A DNA stretch of 64,000 nucleotides from Marimonas arenosa. GTDB lineage: Bacteria > Pseudomonadota > Alphaproteobacteria > Rhodobacterales > Rhodobacteraceae. Under the pieces are notes generated by a model. That model had not been told where the DNA came from and searched no databases. It was given only the letters and a program-made list of their open reading frames with translations. A program made the position numbers and the translations under genes. The stretch lies in NCBI RefSeq assembly GCF_030848945.1, contig NZ_JANHAX010000003.1, positions 310,001 through 374,000 of the forward strand. The letters are read 5' to 3'. Below, piece after piece: positions 18,213 to 26,416 of the stretch. Each line of letters begins with the position of its first letter. Within the stretch, counting starts at the first letter, position 1.

Positions 18213-19121
18213 TCAGTCGTGGCCGATGACCTGCGGATCTGCGCAGGTTTCAGCGGGGGTTTCGAATTCGAGCACAGAATGGGCGATGCCGAAACGGGAC
18301 CGCAAGAGTGACTTGAGGTCGCTTTTCACGGTTTCGGGATTTGCACCATCATGCAGGGCGACATGCGCCTCAAGCGCGGCGTCGTGCTCCTGCATGTGCC
18401 AGAGGTGGAGATGGTGGACGTTTTCGACACCATCGACAGCTTCCATCGCTGCGATGACGTCGGGGAGAGAGACGTCGTCCGGCACACCGAGCATGAGGAT
18501 ACGGACCACCGGACGCATGCCCTGACCCGCATGCCAGAGGATGTAGCCGGCGATCATCAGGGTGACGATCGGGTCAACCAGGCGCCAGTCGTAGAGCAGG
18601 ATCAGCGTTCCGGCCGCGATCACTGCGACCGAGCCCAGTGCATCGGCGAGGTTGTGCAGGAAGGCGGCGCGCATGTTGACGCTGGTTTTCGACAGGCGGA
18701 AGACGAGGAGCGCGGTGACGGTGTCGACGGCGAGCGCGATGCCGGCCACGATGACGACGATCCAGCCATCGACCTCGACCGGGTTGAACAGGCGCTGGAT
18801 GCCTTCGGCGGTAAGATAGAGGGCGATGACGATCAGGGTGGTGTAGTTGATCAGGGCGGCCACCACCTCGGCCCGGCCATAGCCGAAGGTCATGGTTTCG
18901 TCGGCCGGGCGGCGGCCGATACGGCGGGCAGAGAGCGCGACCAACAGTGACAGCGCATCCGACATGTTGTGAACCGCGTCGCCGATCAACGCGAGACTGC
19001 CGGAGATCACCCCGGCGACGATCTGCGCCAACGTCAGGACAAGATTGACGGCGACGGCCCAGACGACGCGTTTGTCGCCTGCGAGACCGGAGTGGTTGTG
19101 ATGGTGTTGGTCATGCGGCAT
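18213..19121 (-). CDS. Cation diffusion facilitator (CDF) metal efflux protein
   Basis: The product has 302 residues and six transmembrane helices. A short His-rich N-terminus has HHHNH at 6-10. The two HxxxD metal sites are H51/D55 (GDAVHNMSDA, helix 2) and H156/D160 (FLHNLADA, helix 5). A C-terminal dimerisation domain contains ENVHHLHLWHM. Such proteins exchange Zn, Cd or Co for protons. The start overlaps the end of the upstream transglutaminase gene by 11 bases, and both lie behind a MerR-type promoter, so metal-induced expression is likely. Confidence 0.9.
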   Translation of the reverse strand: MPHDQHHHNHSGLAGDKRVVWAVAVNLVLTLAQIVAGVISGSLALIGDAVHNMSDALSLLVALSARRIGRRPADETMTFGYGRAEVVAALINYTTLIVIALYLTAEGIQRLFNPVEVDGWIVVIVAGIALAVDTVTALLVFRLSKTSVNMRAAFLHNLADALGSVAVIAAGTLILLYDWRLVDPIVTLMIAGYILWHAGQGMRPVVRILMLGVPDDVSLPDVIAAMEAVDGVENVHHLHLWHMQEHDAALEAHVALHDGANPETVKSDLKSLLRSRFGIAHSVLEFETPAETCADPQVIGHD

Positions 19122-19878
19122 CGAGTTTGCCCTTGCGGCTGTCGGGTTGCGGGGCGGGGTCGGGGCCGCCGGGGATATCCGGGATCCGGCCCTTGCGCAT
19201 GGCGCGCAAGCGGGCGTTCATCCAGTGGCGGACAATATGCCGGTAGAGCGCCGCGCGGAGAGGGTCGAGATCCTGCCTGTGCTCTGCATAGAAGGCGTCG
19301 GGCGTGTTGAAAACCCCGAGATCGTGGGTGATGCCGGTGGCCTGGATGAAGGTGTCGGTACCAGTCCAGTCGACGCCAGGATTTTCAAGGCAACTGGTGC
19401 CGGCTCCATAGGCGCAGAGTGGGCCGGGGCCGAAGCGGGATTGCAGGGCCGATAGCAGGGGGTCGTCGAGAATGAAGCCTTCGAGCGCGCCCCATCGGTC
19501 CTCGTGGTAGAACTCGACCCAACTGTGGACGATCTCGGAGGGTGCCAGGCGGTAGGCGGGTTCCGGTACGATGCCGCGTTACAGGGATTTGACGATGGTG
19601 AAGCCGTGCAGGCGGCAGGGGACGCCCAGGGCGCGCAGCAGGGTCATCAGCAGGATCGTCTTGGTGTTGCACTGGCCATAGCCATCGGCCAGCACCCGGC
19701 TGGCGGGCAGGTCGTCGCGCGTGTTGTAGCCGAAGGGGATGGCGTTGCGGGTGAACTCGTAGGCCGCGCCGATGCGGTCATGTTGGGAAAGGTTTCGCCA
19801 GCCGCGCGTGGTGATCAAGTGTTGGATGGGGGGTGCGTTGAAGTCGAGCAACGGGGTGGCGGAGAGAAGATCGGTCAT
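19111..19878 (-). pseudogene. Transglutaminase-like protein gene with in-frame TAA
   Basis: The frame of 256 codons from ATG 19878 to TGA 19111 is interrupted only by TAA at 19579-19581 (codon 100). Before the stop lies the catalytic cysteine (DGYGQCNTK, C70) and HGFTI. After it, in the same frame, lie the catalytic histidine (EIVHSWVEF, about residue 118) and a long conserved-looking tail (DWTGTDTFIQATG). Relatives carry glutamine at this point as far as I recall, so one C-to-T change of CAA would explain it. Its end overlaps the CDF start. It is either a recent pseudogene or a sequencing error. Confidence 0.85.
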
Positions 19879-19911
19879 GATGTCTGGCCTCTTGATTCAG
19901 GGTCAGAGGAA

Positions 19912-19942
19912 AACCTAATGTCTTTAGTAGCTATAGGTTCAA
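19912..19942 (-). promoter_or_regulatory. MerR-type promoter/operator with 19-base spacer
   Basis: On the minus strand a TTGAAC -35 (19937-19942) and a TAGGTT -10 (19912-19917) are separated by 19 bases, the elongated spacer of MerR-activated promoters. The spacer region is a dyad with AACCTA (19912-19917) opposite TAGGTT (19934-19939). It sits between the divergent MerR gene and the transglutaminase/CDF operon. Confidence 0.75.
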
Positions 19943-19955
19943 GAGGGGGAGACCG

Positions 19956-20360
19956 ATGTTTTCCATCGGCGATCTGGCGCGGCGAACCGGGGTGAAGGTG
20001 CCGACCATCCGGTACTACGAACAGATGGGGCTGGTTGCGCCCGAGGGGCGCACGGAGGGCAATCAGCGGCGCTACGGCCGCGAGGGGTTGGAACGGTTGG
20101 CGTTCATCCGCCATGCCCGCGCTCTGGGTCTGCCGCTGGAGGCGATCCGCGAACTGATCGGGATGGATCCGAACGACCATGCGCGCACCCACGCGTTGGC
20201 CGAGCGGCACCTGGCCAATATCCGCGCGCGGATCGCGCGGTTACAGGGATTGGAAACAGAGCTTGAACGGATCAGCGCAAGCTGCGCCGGACAACGGGGA
20301 GATCCCTGTACGGTGCTGGATGCCTTCGGCGATCACGCCGGCTGTGTCGAGGATCACTAA
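19956..20360 (+). CDS. MerR-family metal-responsive regulator
   Basis: The product has 134 residues. The winged HTH (FSIGDLARRTGVKVPTIRYYEQMGLVAPEGRTEGNQRRYG) is followed by a dimerisation helix and a C-terminal tail with cysteines in CAGQRGDPC and HAGC. The cysteine and histidine tail resembles ZntR/CadR-type sensors of divalent soft metals. A GAGGGGGAGA ribosome site precedes the ATG. The adjacent CDF exporter and the 19-base-spacer promoter support regulation of that operon. Confidence 0.88.
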   Translation: MFSIGDLARRTGVKVPTIRYYEQMGLVAPEGRTEGNQRRYGREGLERLAFIRHARALGLPLEAIRELIGMDPNDHARTHALAERHLANIRARIARLQGLETELERISASCAGQRGDPCTVLDAFGDHAGCVEDH

Positions 20361-20412
20361 GCCGGGGATCACTAACGCCTTCGCGCTTCTCTCTGAAAAT
20401 GCCTGAGGTGTT

Positions 20413-20772
20413 CTACCAGCGGCAGATGTCGCCGTGGCCCTGGGGCAACTCCTGACGCGGAAAACGCAACCTGAAGCCGGATCCGAAATCGGCGCCGAAC
20501 CCGCCATTGGCCCAACCCCACTTGCCCGCGCCGAAAAGCGCGTGGGCAGCATCGCAGGCCTTGCCGAAGTAGAAGGTGTCGATACCGCGCACGACGTGGC
20601 TGTCGGCGCCGGCTTCGACGAAACGGGCCTTGGGGTAGCGGCTGGTGAGCACATAGCCGTTATCGTTGACGGTGATGGCATAGTCGTCCCCCGCCGAGGA
20701 GACGTAATAGGCGCTGTCGTCTGCCAGCACCGGGGCGGCCCAGAAGACAAGGACAAGGCAAAGGCGTTTCAT
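20413..20772 (-). CDS. Small exported protein of unknown function
   Basis: The product has 119 residues. Residues 1-17 form a signal peptide (MKRLCLVLVFWAAPVLA). The mature part begins DDSAYYVSSAGDDYAITVNDNGYVLTSRY, a beta-rich pattern, and has two cysteines (KACDAA and the last residues DICRW) that could form a disulfide in the periplasm. AGAGAG precedes the start. I do not recognise the family. It shares its strand with the SGNH hydrolase gene 41 bases upstream. Confidence 0.75.
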   Translation of the reverse strand: MKRLCLVLVFWAAPVLADDSAYYVSSAGDDYAITVNDNGYVLTSRYPKARFVEAGADSHVVRGIDTFYFGKACDAAHALFGAGKWGWANGGFGADFGSGFRLRFPRQELPQGHGDICRW

Positions 20773-20813
20773 GACTCTCTCCGTTAAGACCTGAGTTTAG
20801 CAATGCCGGCAGC

Positions 20814-21551
20814 CTATTTGCCGCGGATGATCCGTGCAATCCGGGCGGCAATGGCCCGGCTGGCCTTAAGCGAGGGGTGGATACGGTCGGCGGCGTGAAA
20901 GCTCAGGTCGCCATGCGGCACCAGGTCGGTCAGGGAATGGAAGGTAATACCGGGGTCGAGCGCCGCCAGCCGGCCGACGCGCGTTTCCAATTCGTCGCCT
21001 TCATCCTTGCAGGATTCTATCGGCGAGGTGAAGCCGGGGCTGCGCAGGTAGCCGACAATGATCACCCGCGCGCCGGATTTTCGGATTTTCGAGACCAGCG
21101 ACGGGATGGCGCCGCGGCGGCCGTTTTCGGCGATCAGCCGGTTCATCTTGCGGATGCAGCCATTTTTGCGGCAGCCGCAGCCAAGCCAGAGGTCGTTGCC
21201 GCCGCCGTTCATTACCACCCAATCCCAGTCGCCGCCGCGCCATTGCTTGGGAATCGACAGGCCCATCGCACCGGTGATCGGCAGGTTGTAGATCATCCGC
21301 GCGCCGCCGACGGGATGGTTGCTGACCTCGGCCCGGAGCAGCCGCGACAGATTGTGGCCGACCGAGCGCCCGGAGATCGAATGCGACGCCAGCAAGCTGT
21401 CGCCGATCACCAGAATGCGGGGACCGGAGGCCGTGTCGGCGGATGCGACGGTAGCCGCGGCAAAGAGGCCCACCGCGAGCAACATGATGCGAAATGCCTG
21501 CACTGCGAATGCCCCCGATATGTCGCAATGGCGTCTGGATAACGAAAACAA
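20814..21551 (-). CDS. Exported SGNH/GDSL-type hydrolase
   Basis: The product has 245 residues. A hydrophobic stretch near 23-38 serves as signal peptide; an in-frame ATG at residue 23 is an alternative start. Block I is VIGDSLL (nucleophile S52), block III is GGGND (N119, D120) and block V is DRIHPS (D222, H225), so the catalytic set is complete. These enzymes are esterases or deacetylases, often acting on cell-wall or exported glycans. The cysteine pair in GCGCRKNGC is unusual and may stabilise the fold outside the cytoplasm. Confidence 0.85.
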   Translation of the reverse strand: MFSLSRRHCDISGAFAVQAFRIMLLAVGLFAAATVASADTASGPRILVIGDSLLASHSISGRSVGHNLSRLLRAEVSNHPVGGARMIYNLPITGAMGLSIPKQWRGGDWDWVVMNGGGNDLWLGCGCRKNGCIRKMNRLIAENGRRGAIPSLVSKIRKSGARVIIVGYLRSPGFTSPIESCKDEGDELETRVGRLAALDPGITFHSLTDLVPHGDLSFHAADRIHPSLKASRAIAARIARIIRGK

Positions 21552-21624
21552 CTTTACGCTCGATCAATGCGCCCCGGAAGAACAGATCACGAAACGCAGC
21601 GTTTCCGCGTCCGCGCGGCGCCGA

Positions 21625-24432
21625 TCAGTGCGCCTCGGCCCAGTTTTGCCCGCGACCGGCATCGACGGTAAGGGGGATATCAAGATGCACCGCGGGATGG
21701 GCAGCCCCTTCCATCACCTCGCGGGCGGTATCGATGAGCTTGTCCGCGGCGGCTTCCTCGACTTCGAACAGCAGTTCGTCGTGCACCTGCAGGAGCATCT
21801 TGGCCGGCTGGCCCGATATCGCGACGGGCATGCGGATCATGGCGCGGCGGATGACGTCGGCGGCGGTGCCCTGGATCGGGGCATTGATCGCGGCGCGGCG
21901 GGCGAAGCCGGCGCGGGGGCCTTTAGCGGTGATCTCGGGGGTGTGTATACGCCTGCCGAACAGGGTTTGGACGAATCCATGCTCTTTCGCATACGCTACC
22001 GTATCGTCCATATAGGCGCGGATACCCGGGTAGCGTTCGAAATAGGCGTCGATGAAGGCCTGCGCTTCGGCACGCGGAATGCGCAGGTTCCGCGCCAGGC
22101 CGAAACCGGAGATGCCGTAGATCACGCCGAAATTGATCGCCTTGGCGCGGCGACGGATGTCTGGAGTCATCTGATCGAGCGGCACACCGAACATCTCGGA
22201 GGCGGTCATGGCGTGGATGTCGAGCCCGTCGCGGAAGGCCTGCTTCATCGTCTCGATCCCGGCGACATGGGCGAGAATGCGCAGTTCGATCTGTGAGTAG
22301 TCGAGCGAGATAAGCGTCTTTCCCGCAGGCGCAACAAAGGCTTCGCGGATGCGCCGACCTTCTTCCGTACGGATAGGTATGTTTTGCAGGTTAGGGTCGG
22401 TCGAGGCCAATCGCCCAGTGTTGGCGCCGGTCTGGACATAGGAGGTATGGACGCGGCCAGTCTCGGGATTGATATGGGTCTGTAGAGCGTCGGTATAGGT
22501 CGACTTGAGCTTTTGCAGTTGGCGGTAGTCGAGCACCCGGGCTGGAAATTCATGTTCTGTGGCAAGGTCTTCCAGCACATCAGCCGGGGTGGACCATTGC
22601 CCTGTTTTCGTGCGCGAGCCGCCCTCGAACCTCATCTCGCCGAACAGGATCTCACCAACCTGGGCCGGGGACTGGACGTTGAATTCATGTCCCGCCATCT
22701 CGTGCAGTTCGGCCTCGAGCCCAGCCATCTTCTGCGCGAAGGCATTGGACATGCGGCTGAGTGTGTCACGGTCAACCGTGATGCCGTCCATTTCCATACG
22801 AGAAAGTACGGATACGAGAGGACGCTCGAGCATTTCATAGACGGAGGTGACCCGTTCGCGGTGCAGCGAAGGTTTGAACAACGTCCAGAGGCGCAGCGTG
22901 ACATCGGCATCTTCGGCGGCATATTTCACCGCCTCGTCGACCGGCACCCGGTCGAAGGTGATGGCCGAGCGGCCCGAGCCGATCAATTCCTTGATCGGGA
23001 TCGGGGTGTGGCCGAGATAGCGTTCGGAGAGCGCGTCCATGCCGTGGCCGTGCAGGCCGGCATGCATGGCATAGGACATCAGCATGGTGTCGTCGATCGG
23101 CGCCACCTCCACCCCGAGGCGGGCGAAGATCTTGGCGTCGTATTTCATGTTCTGGCCGATCTTGAGGATGGCATCATCCTCGAGAACCGGTTTGAGCAGG
23201 GCCAGCGCCTCGTCCAGCGGCATCTGGCCGTCGGCCAAGGCCTCGGAGCCGAAAAGATCGTCGGCGCCGCCGTCCTTGTGGGTGAGGGGGATGTAGCATG
23301 CCGCGCCCGGCTCGACGCAGAGCGAGATGCCCACCAAATCGGCCTGCATTTCGTCGAGCGAAGTTGTCTCGGTGTCGACGGCAATGTAACCGCGCTTGTG
23401 CGCCAGATCGATCCAGCGTTGCAGCGCCACCGCGTCGCGGACGCATTCGTACTTGCCGGGATCGATGGGCGGAAATTCGGGGGCCGGCGCGGGGTCGCCG
23501 CCTCCGCCCGGTTGCACGGCGGTCTCGGGGATGATCGGGGGCTCAACCCCCATCTTGTCGGCGATGCGTTTGCTGAGCGTGCGGAATTCCATCGAGGCGA
23601 GGAACGGCAGGAGGACCTCGGGATCGGGATCCTGCACTTCGAGATCGTCGAGGGTGAAATCGAGCGGCGTGTCTTCTTTGAGCTGCACCAGTTCGCGAGA
23701 CATCCGGATCTGGTCGGCCTTTTCGATCAGGGTTTCGCGGCGCTTGGGCTGTTTGATCTCGTCGGCGCGGTCCAAAAGCGTGTCGAGATCGCCGTATTCA
23801 TTGATCAGGAGCGCCGCCGTCTTGATCCCGATGCCGGGCGCGCCGGGGACGTTGTCGACGCTGTCGCCGGCCAGCGCCTGAACATCGACCACCTTTTCCG
23901 GCGGGACACCGAATTTCTCGACCACGCCGTCACGGTCGATGCGGCGGTTCTTCATCGCGTCGAGCATTTCGACCCCGCCGCCGACCAGTTGCATCAGGTC
24001 CTTGTCGGAGGAAATGATTGTGACGCGGCCGCCCAGTTCGCGCGCCTGGGTGGCAAGGGTGGCGATGATGTCGTCAGCCTCGTAACCTTCGATCTCGTGG
24101 CAGGCCACGTTGAAGGCGCGGGTGGCCTCGCGGGTCAGCGGAAATTGCGGCACGAGGTCTTCGGGCGCGGTGGGGCGGTTGGCCTTGTACTCCTGATACA
24201 GGTCATTGCGGAACGACCGCCCGGAATAGTCAAAGATCACGGCGGCATGGGTGGGGGCGTCGTCGCCGGTGGCTTCCTCGACATATTTCTGCAGCATGTT
24301 GCAGAAACCCGCCACCGCGCCGATCGGCAAACCGTCGGATTTACGGGTCAGTGGCGGCAGGGCGTGATAAGCGCGGAAGATGAAGGCCGAGCCGTCGATG
24401 AGGTGCAGGTGGCAGCCTTTGCCGAATGACAT
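21625..24432 (-). CDS. polA: DNA polymerase I
   Basis: The start at 24430-24432 (MSFGKGCHLHLIDGSAFIFR) has GGGGGA about 7 bases upstream and gives 935 residues; a more distal start would add 13. The N-terminal 5'-3' exonuclease domain has HAAVIFDYSG. The 3'-5' exonuclease domain has intact DTETTSLD, so proofreading is expected. The polymerase domain carries motif A DYSQIELRILAHV, motif B RRRAKAINFGVIYGISGFG and motif C VHDELLFEV. It fills gaps in repair and removes RNA primers. Confidence 0.97.
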   Translation of the reverse strand: MSFGKGCHLHLIDGSAFIFRAYHALPPLTRKSDGLPIGAVAGFCNMLQKYVEEATGDDAPTHAAVIFDYSGRSFRNDLYQEYKANRPTAPEDLVPQFPLTREATRAFNVACHEIEGYEADDIIATLATQARELGGRVTIISSDKDLMQLVGGGVEMLDAMKNRRIDRDGVVEKFGVPPEKVVDVQALAGDSVDNVPGAPGIGIKTAALLINEYGDLDTLLDRADEIKQPKRRETLIEKADQIRMSRELVQLKEDTPLDFTLDDLEVQDPDPEVLLPFLASMEFRTLSKRIADKMGVEPPIIPETAVQPGGGGDPAPAPEFPPIDPGKYECVRDAVALQRWIDLAHKRGYIAVDTETTSLDEMQADLVGISLCVEPGAACYIPLTHKDGGADDLFGSEALADGQMPLDEALALLKPVLEDDAILKIGQNMKYDAKIFARLGVEVAPIDDTMLMSYAMHAGLHGHGMDALSERYLGHTPIPIKELIGSGRSAITFDRVPVDEAVKYAAEDADVTLRLWTLFKPSLHRERVTSVYEMLERPLVSVLSRMEMDGITVDRDTLSRMSNAFAQKMAGLEAELHEMAGHEFNVQSPAQVGEILFGEMRFEGGSRTKTGQWSTPADVLEDLATEHEFPARVLDYRQLQKLKSTYTDALQTHINPETGRVHTSYVQTGANTGRLASTDPNLQNIPIRTEEGRRIREAFVAPAGKTLISLDYSQIELRILAHVAGIETMKQAFRDGLDIHAMTASEMFGVPLDQMTPDIRRRAKAINFGVIYGISGFGLARNLRIPRAEAQAFIDAYFERYPGIRAYMDDTVAYAKEHGFVQTLFGRRIHTPEITAKGPRAGFARRAAINAPIQGTAADVIRRAMIRMPVAISGQPAKMLLQVHDELLFEVEEAAADKLIDTAREVMEGAAHPAVHLDIPLTVDAGRGQNWAEAH

Positions 24433-24619
24433 ATGCGGTTCCCCCGGTTTGGTCGGCGTCATGTGTCGCACAAGGGCGCGCGGGGGGCTAGGGGGATATG
24501 AGAGCGACGGAGTTCAAAACAGCGCCATTTCCGGTTCGGTCGCAGAAGGGCCGGACGCTGCCCGGGGGGACGGAAACCGGCCTGTCTGCCGTCATTTAGT
24601 GGCTTGTGGTGTCGTTCGC

Positions 24620-25027
24620 CTAGGAGGCTCCAAGAAACCTCTGCCGAAAATCCGGATGGGCTGCGATCCAGATCGACAAAGCGTGCATTGCCGAGGCCAT
24701 GAAGAACATAGAGGCTCCGAAAATTTGCAGCATGAAGAATTCCGGCCAGGGGTCGGTGCGGCTGACGATGTAGGCCGAGAGCGCGTCCCAGATGGCAACC
24801 GCGTTCCAGACGATGATCGCGGTCCAGGCGGCGAGACCGCGAGCCTTCCAGACAAGCAAGGCAACAACCAGCCCCGTCAGGCCGATCACGGCGTCACCGA
24901 TCAGAGGCATCAACCAGCCGAGCGGGGGATCGCCGGGCGCACCCCGTCCGGCGCGGGCGATGAAGAGAAGTGTCATCATTCGCCCCGACAGCATCAGGGT
25001 GAGGATCAGAAGGATCAGTCGGTGCAT
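24620..25027 (-). CDS. Small integral membrane protein
   Basis: The product has 135 residues and four predicted membrane helices (about 3-22, 38-58, 66-88 and 97-118). The helix containing FFMLQIFGASMFFMASAMHALSIWI is rich in Met and Phe. I do not recognise a named family. It starts 24 bases after the SRPBCC gene on the same strand, so it probably belongs to the same TetR-controlled operon and may act on the same hydrophobic ligand. Confidence 0.7.
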   Translation of the reverse strand: MHRLILLILTLMLSGRMMTLLFIARAGRGAPGDPPLGWLMPLIGDAVIGLTGLVVALLVWKARGLAAWTAIIVWNAVAIWDALSAYIVSRTDPWPEFFMLQIFGASMFFMASAMHALSIWIAAHPDFRQRFLGAS

Positions 25028-25050
25028 AGCAGTGTCTCCCGTGTGGCCGA

Positions 25051-25440
25051 TCAGCCGGCAAGCGCGGTTTTCATGTCGGCGCAGGCGCTGTCTATCATCG
25101 GAGCCATATGTTCGGCTGCGGCGTCCGGAAGGAGGTCGACCGTCCAGATCAGACGAGCCTTTCCGCCATTGTCGACAACCTGCATCGAAGCCGCGTGGAA
25201 TTCCATGTTCAGCGGCGACTCGGTGATCGAATACATCACCCGCCGCAGGTCGTCGTCGACACTGACGATAGTCTCCCTGAGTTCTCCGCCCCCCTCGAGC
25301 GCACAGACCCGCGTTGCGCCGTCCTGAGAGCTTTCCGCGACAAAGCCGATGAGCTCGGAAATCTGGCTGGTATCGGCGACTTTCGCCCAGACCGCGTCGC
25401 TTGGCATGTCGATGTCGATTGTTCTGAGGATGGTGGTCAT
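25051..25440 (-). CDS. SRPBCC/polyketide cyclase-like ligand-binding protein
   Basis: The 129-residue product begins TTILRTIDIDMPSDAVWAKVADTSQISELIGFV and has the long C-terminal helix (AAEHMAPMIDSACADMKTAL) of the START/SRPBCC helix-grip fold. Such proteins bind hydrophobic small molecules, and some are cyclases or hydrolases. It is divergent from a TetR regulator across an 89-base region with two operator-like palindromes, so it is likely induced by the regulator's ligand. Confidence 0.8.
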   Translation of the reverse strand: MTTILRTIDIDMPSDAVWAKVADTSQISELIGFVAESSQDGATRVCALEGGGELRETIVSVDDDLRRVMYSITESPLNMEFHAASMQVVDNGGKARLIWTVDLLPDAAAEHMAPMIDSACADMKTALAG

Positions 25441-25454
25441 GTCCGCTCTCCCTT

Positions 25455-25500
25455 TCTAGACATATGTCTAGATAATAGTATTTCTAGACAACTGTAAAGA
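25455..25500. promoter_or_regulatory. Tandem TetR operators
   Basis: A perfect 18-base palindrome TCTAGACATATGTCTAGA spans 25455-25472. An imperfect copy TCTAGACA-AC-TGTAAAGA spans 25483-25500, centred 28 bases away. Both lie between the divergent SRPBCC and TetR genes, so one repressor could control both directions. Confidence 0.85.
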
Positions 25501-25529
25501 CATGTTCGATACTTGCTGGGGACATCGCC

Positions 25530-26126
25530 ATGGCACGAAGAAAATCATACGATCGGGACTCTGCGGTGACAGCCGCGATGCATACCTTCTGGGCAAGGGG
25601 GTACAGCAATACGGGCGTGCGCCAGATCGAACGAGAAACGGGGATCAACCGCTTTGCCCTGAACACCGAGTTCAACGGCAAGACAGGTTTGTTTCTGGAG
25701 GCGTTGAACGCCTATCTCGCGATGTCGCGGGAAACCATGCTGAAGGACCTGAGTGCCGGCGGGCTTGACGGGATCAGGGCCTTTTTGAAAGGGCTCGTGA
25801 AGGGTGGGGCATCGGACCCGCGCCGGTATGGATGCCTAATGGTAAATACAGTGATCGAGAATGCCGATCTCGGGCTGGAGGAGGTCCGCGCGATCGCCAC
25901 TGCGCATTTCGACGCCTTGCAGGCCAGTTTCGAGGATGCGCTGCGCATGGCGAAACAGAACAGTGAACTGCCCTTAGAGTTCGACATACCTGCGGCCGCG
26001 CGAACGCTGCTGACTTTTTCGATGGGGGTCGAGGTTTTCGTTCGGATGCAGGAAGACCTGGGTGCGGCGCAACAGCAGGTTGATTTTCTGCTGTCGTTGA
26101 TCGACCGCTGGACGGAGACCACCTGA
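25530..26126 (+). CDS. TetR-family transcriptional regulator
   Basis: The product has 198 residues. The HTH (about 12-52) reads VTAAMHTFWARGYSNTGVRQIERETGINRFALNTEF, close to AcrR/NemR-type TetR regulators. The ligand domain includes YGCLMVNTVIENADLG, a motif shared by the NemR-like subgroup (GCLMVN), whose members often respond to electrophiles through cysteine. It is divergent from the SRPBCC/membrane pair and probably autorepressive through the palindromes at 25455-25500. Confidence 0.9.
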   Translation: MARRKSYDRDSAVTAAMHTFWARGYSNTGVRQIERETGINRFALNTEFNGKTGLFLEALNAYLAMSRETMLKDLSAGGLDGIRAFLKGLVKGGASDPRRYGCLMVNTVIENADLGLEEVRAIATAHFDALQASFEDALRMAKQNSELPLEFDIPAAARTLLTFSMGVEVFVRMQEDLGAAQQQVDFLLSLIDRWTETT

Positions 26127-26152
26127 CGCCGTCGGTTTCGATCAGTGGCCCG

Positions 26153-26332
26153 TCAGACCTTTCCTTCGAAATCCTTGTGGACCAACTTGCAGTCGCAATA
26201 GGGGCATTCGACCCAGCCGTGTTCATGCGGGATCTGCAGCCAGACGCGGGGGTGGCCGAGCGCCCCTTCGCCGCCGTCGCAGGAGACGCGCCAGGTGTCG
26301 ACGATGCGGGTTTCGGGGGCTTTGGTGGTCAT
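26153..26332 (-). CDS. Small CHCC-type zinc-finger protein
   Basis: A 59-residue frame (start 26330-26332) begins [21 protein letters not shown] and contains HPRVWLQIP, then [16 protein letters not shown]. The C/H/CxxC arrangement matches the zf-CHCC family, related to the NDUFS6 accessory subunit of respiratory complex I. A GAAGGA ribosome site lies upstream. In alphaproteobacteria the homolog is a conserved single-domain protein, so complex I association is plausible but not shown. Confidence 0.85.
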   Translation of the reverse strand: MTTKAPETRIVDTWRVSCDGGEGALGHPRVWLQIPHEHGWVECPYCDCKLVHKDFEGKV

Positions 26333-26416
26333 ACGCGACGTCCTTCTGGCAATGCGTCCTTGGCCGCGAATATGGGCGATCCGGCGGGCCGAGGCAAGAC
26401 TGTGGCGGGCACCGAC

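Noticed and set aside
22513-24429. Long open frame (638 codons) on the plus strand opposite polA
   Set aside because: It is antisense to a clear DNA polymerase I. Long antisense frames are common in high-G+C genes, and its protein shows no recognisable domain.
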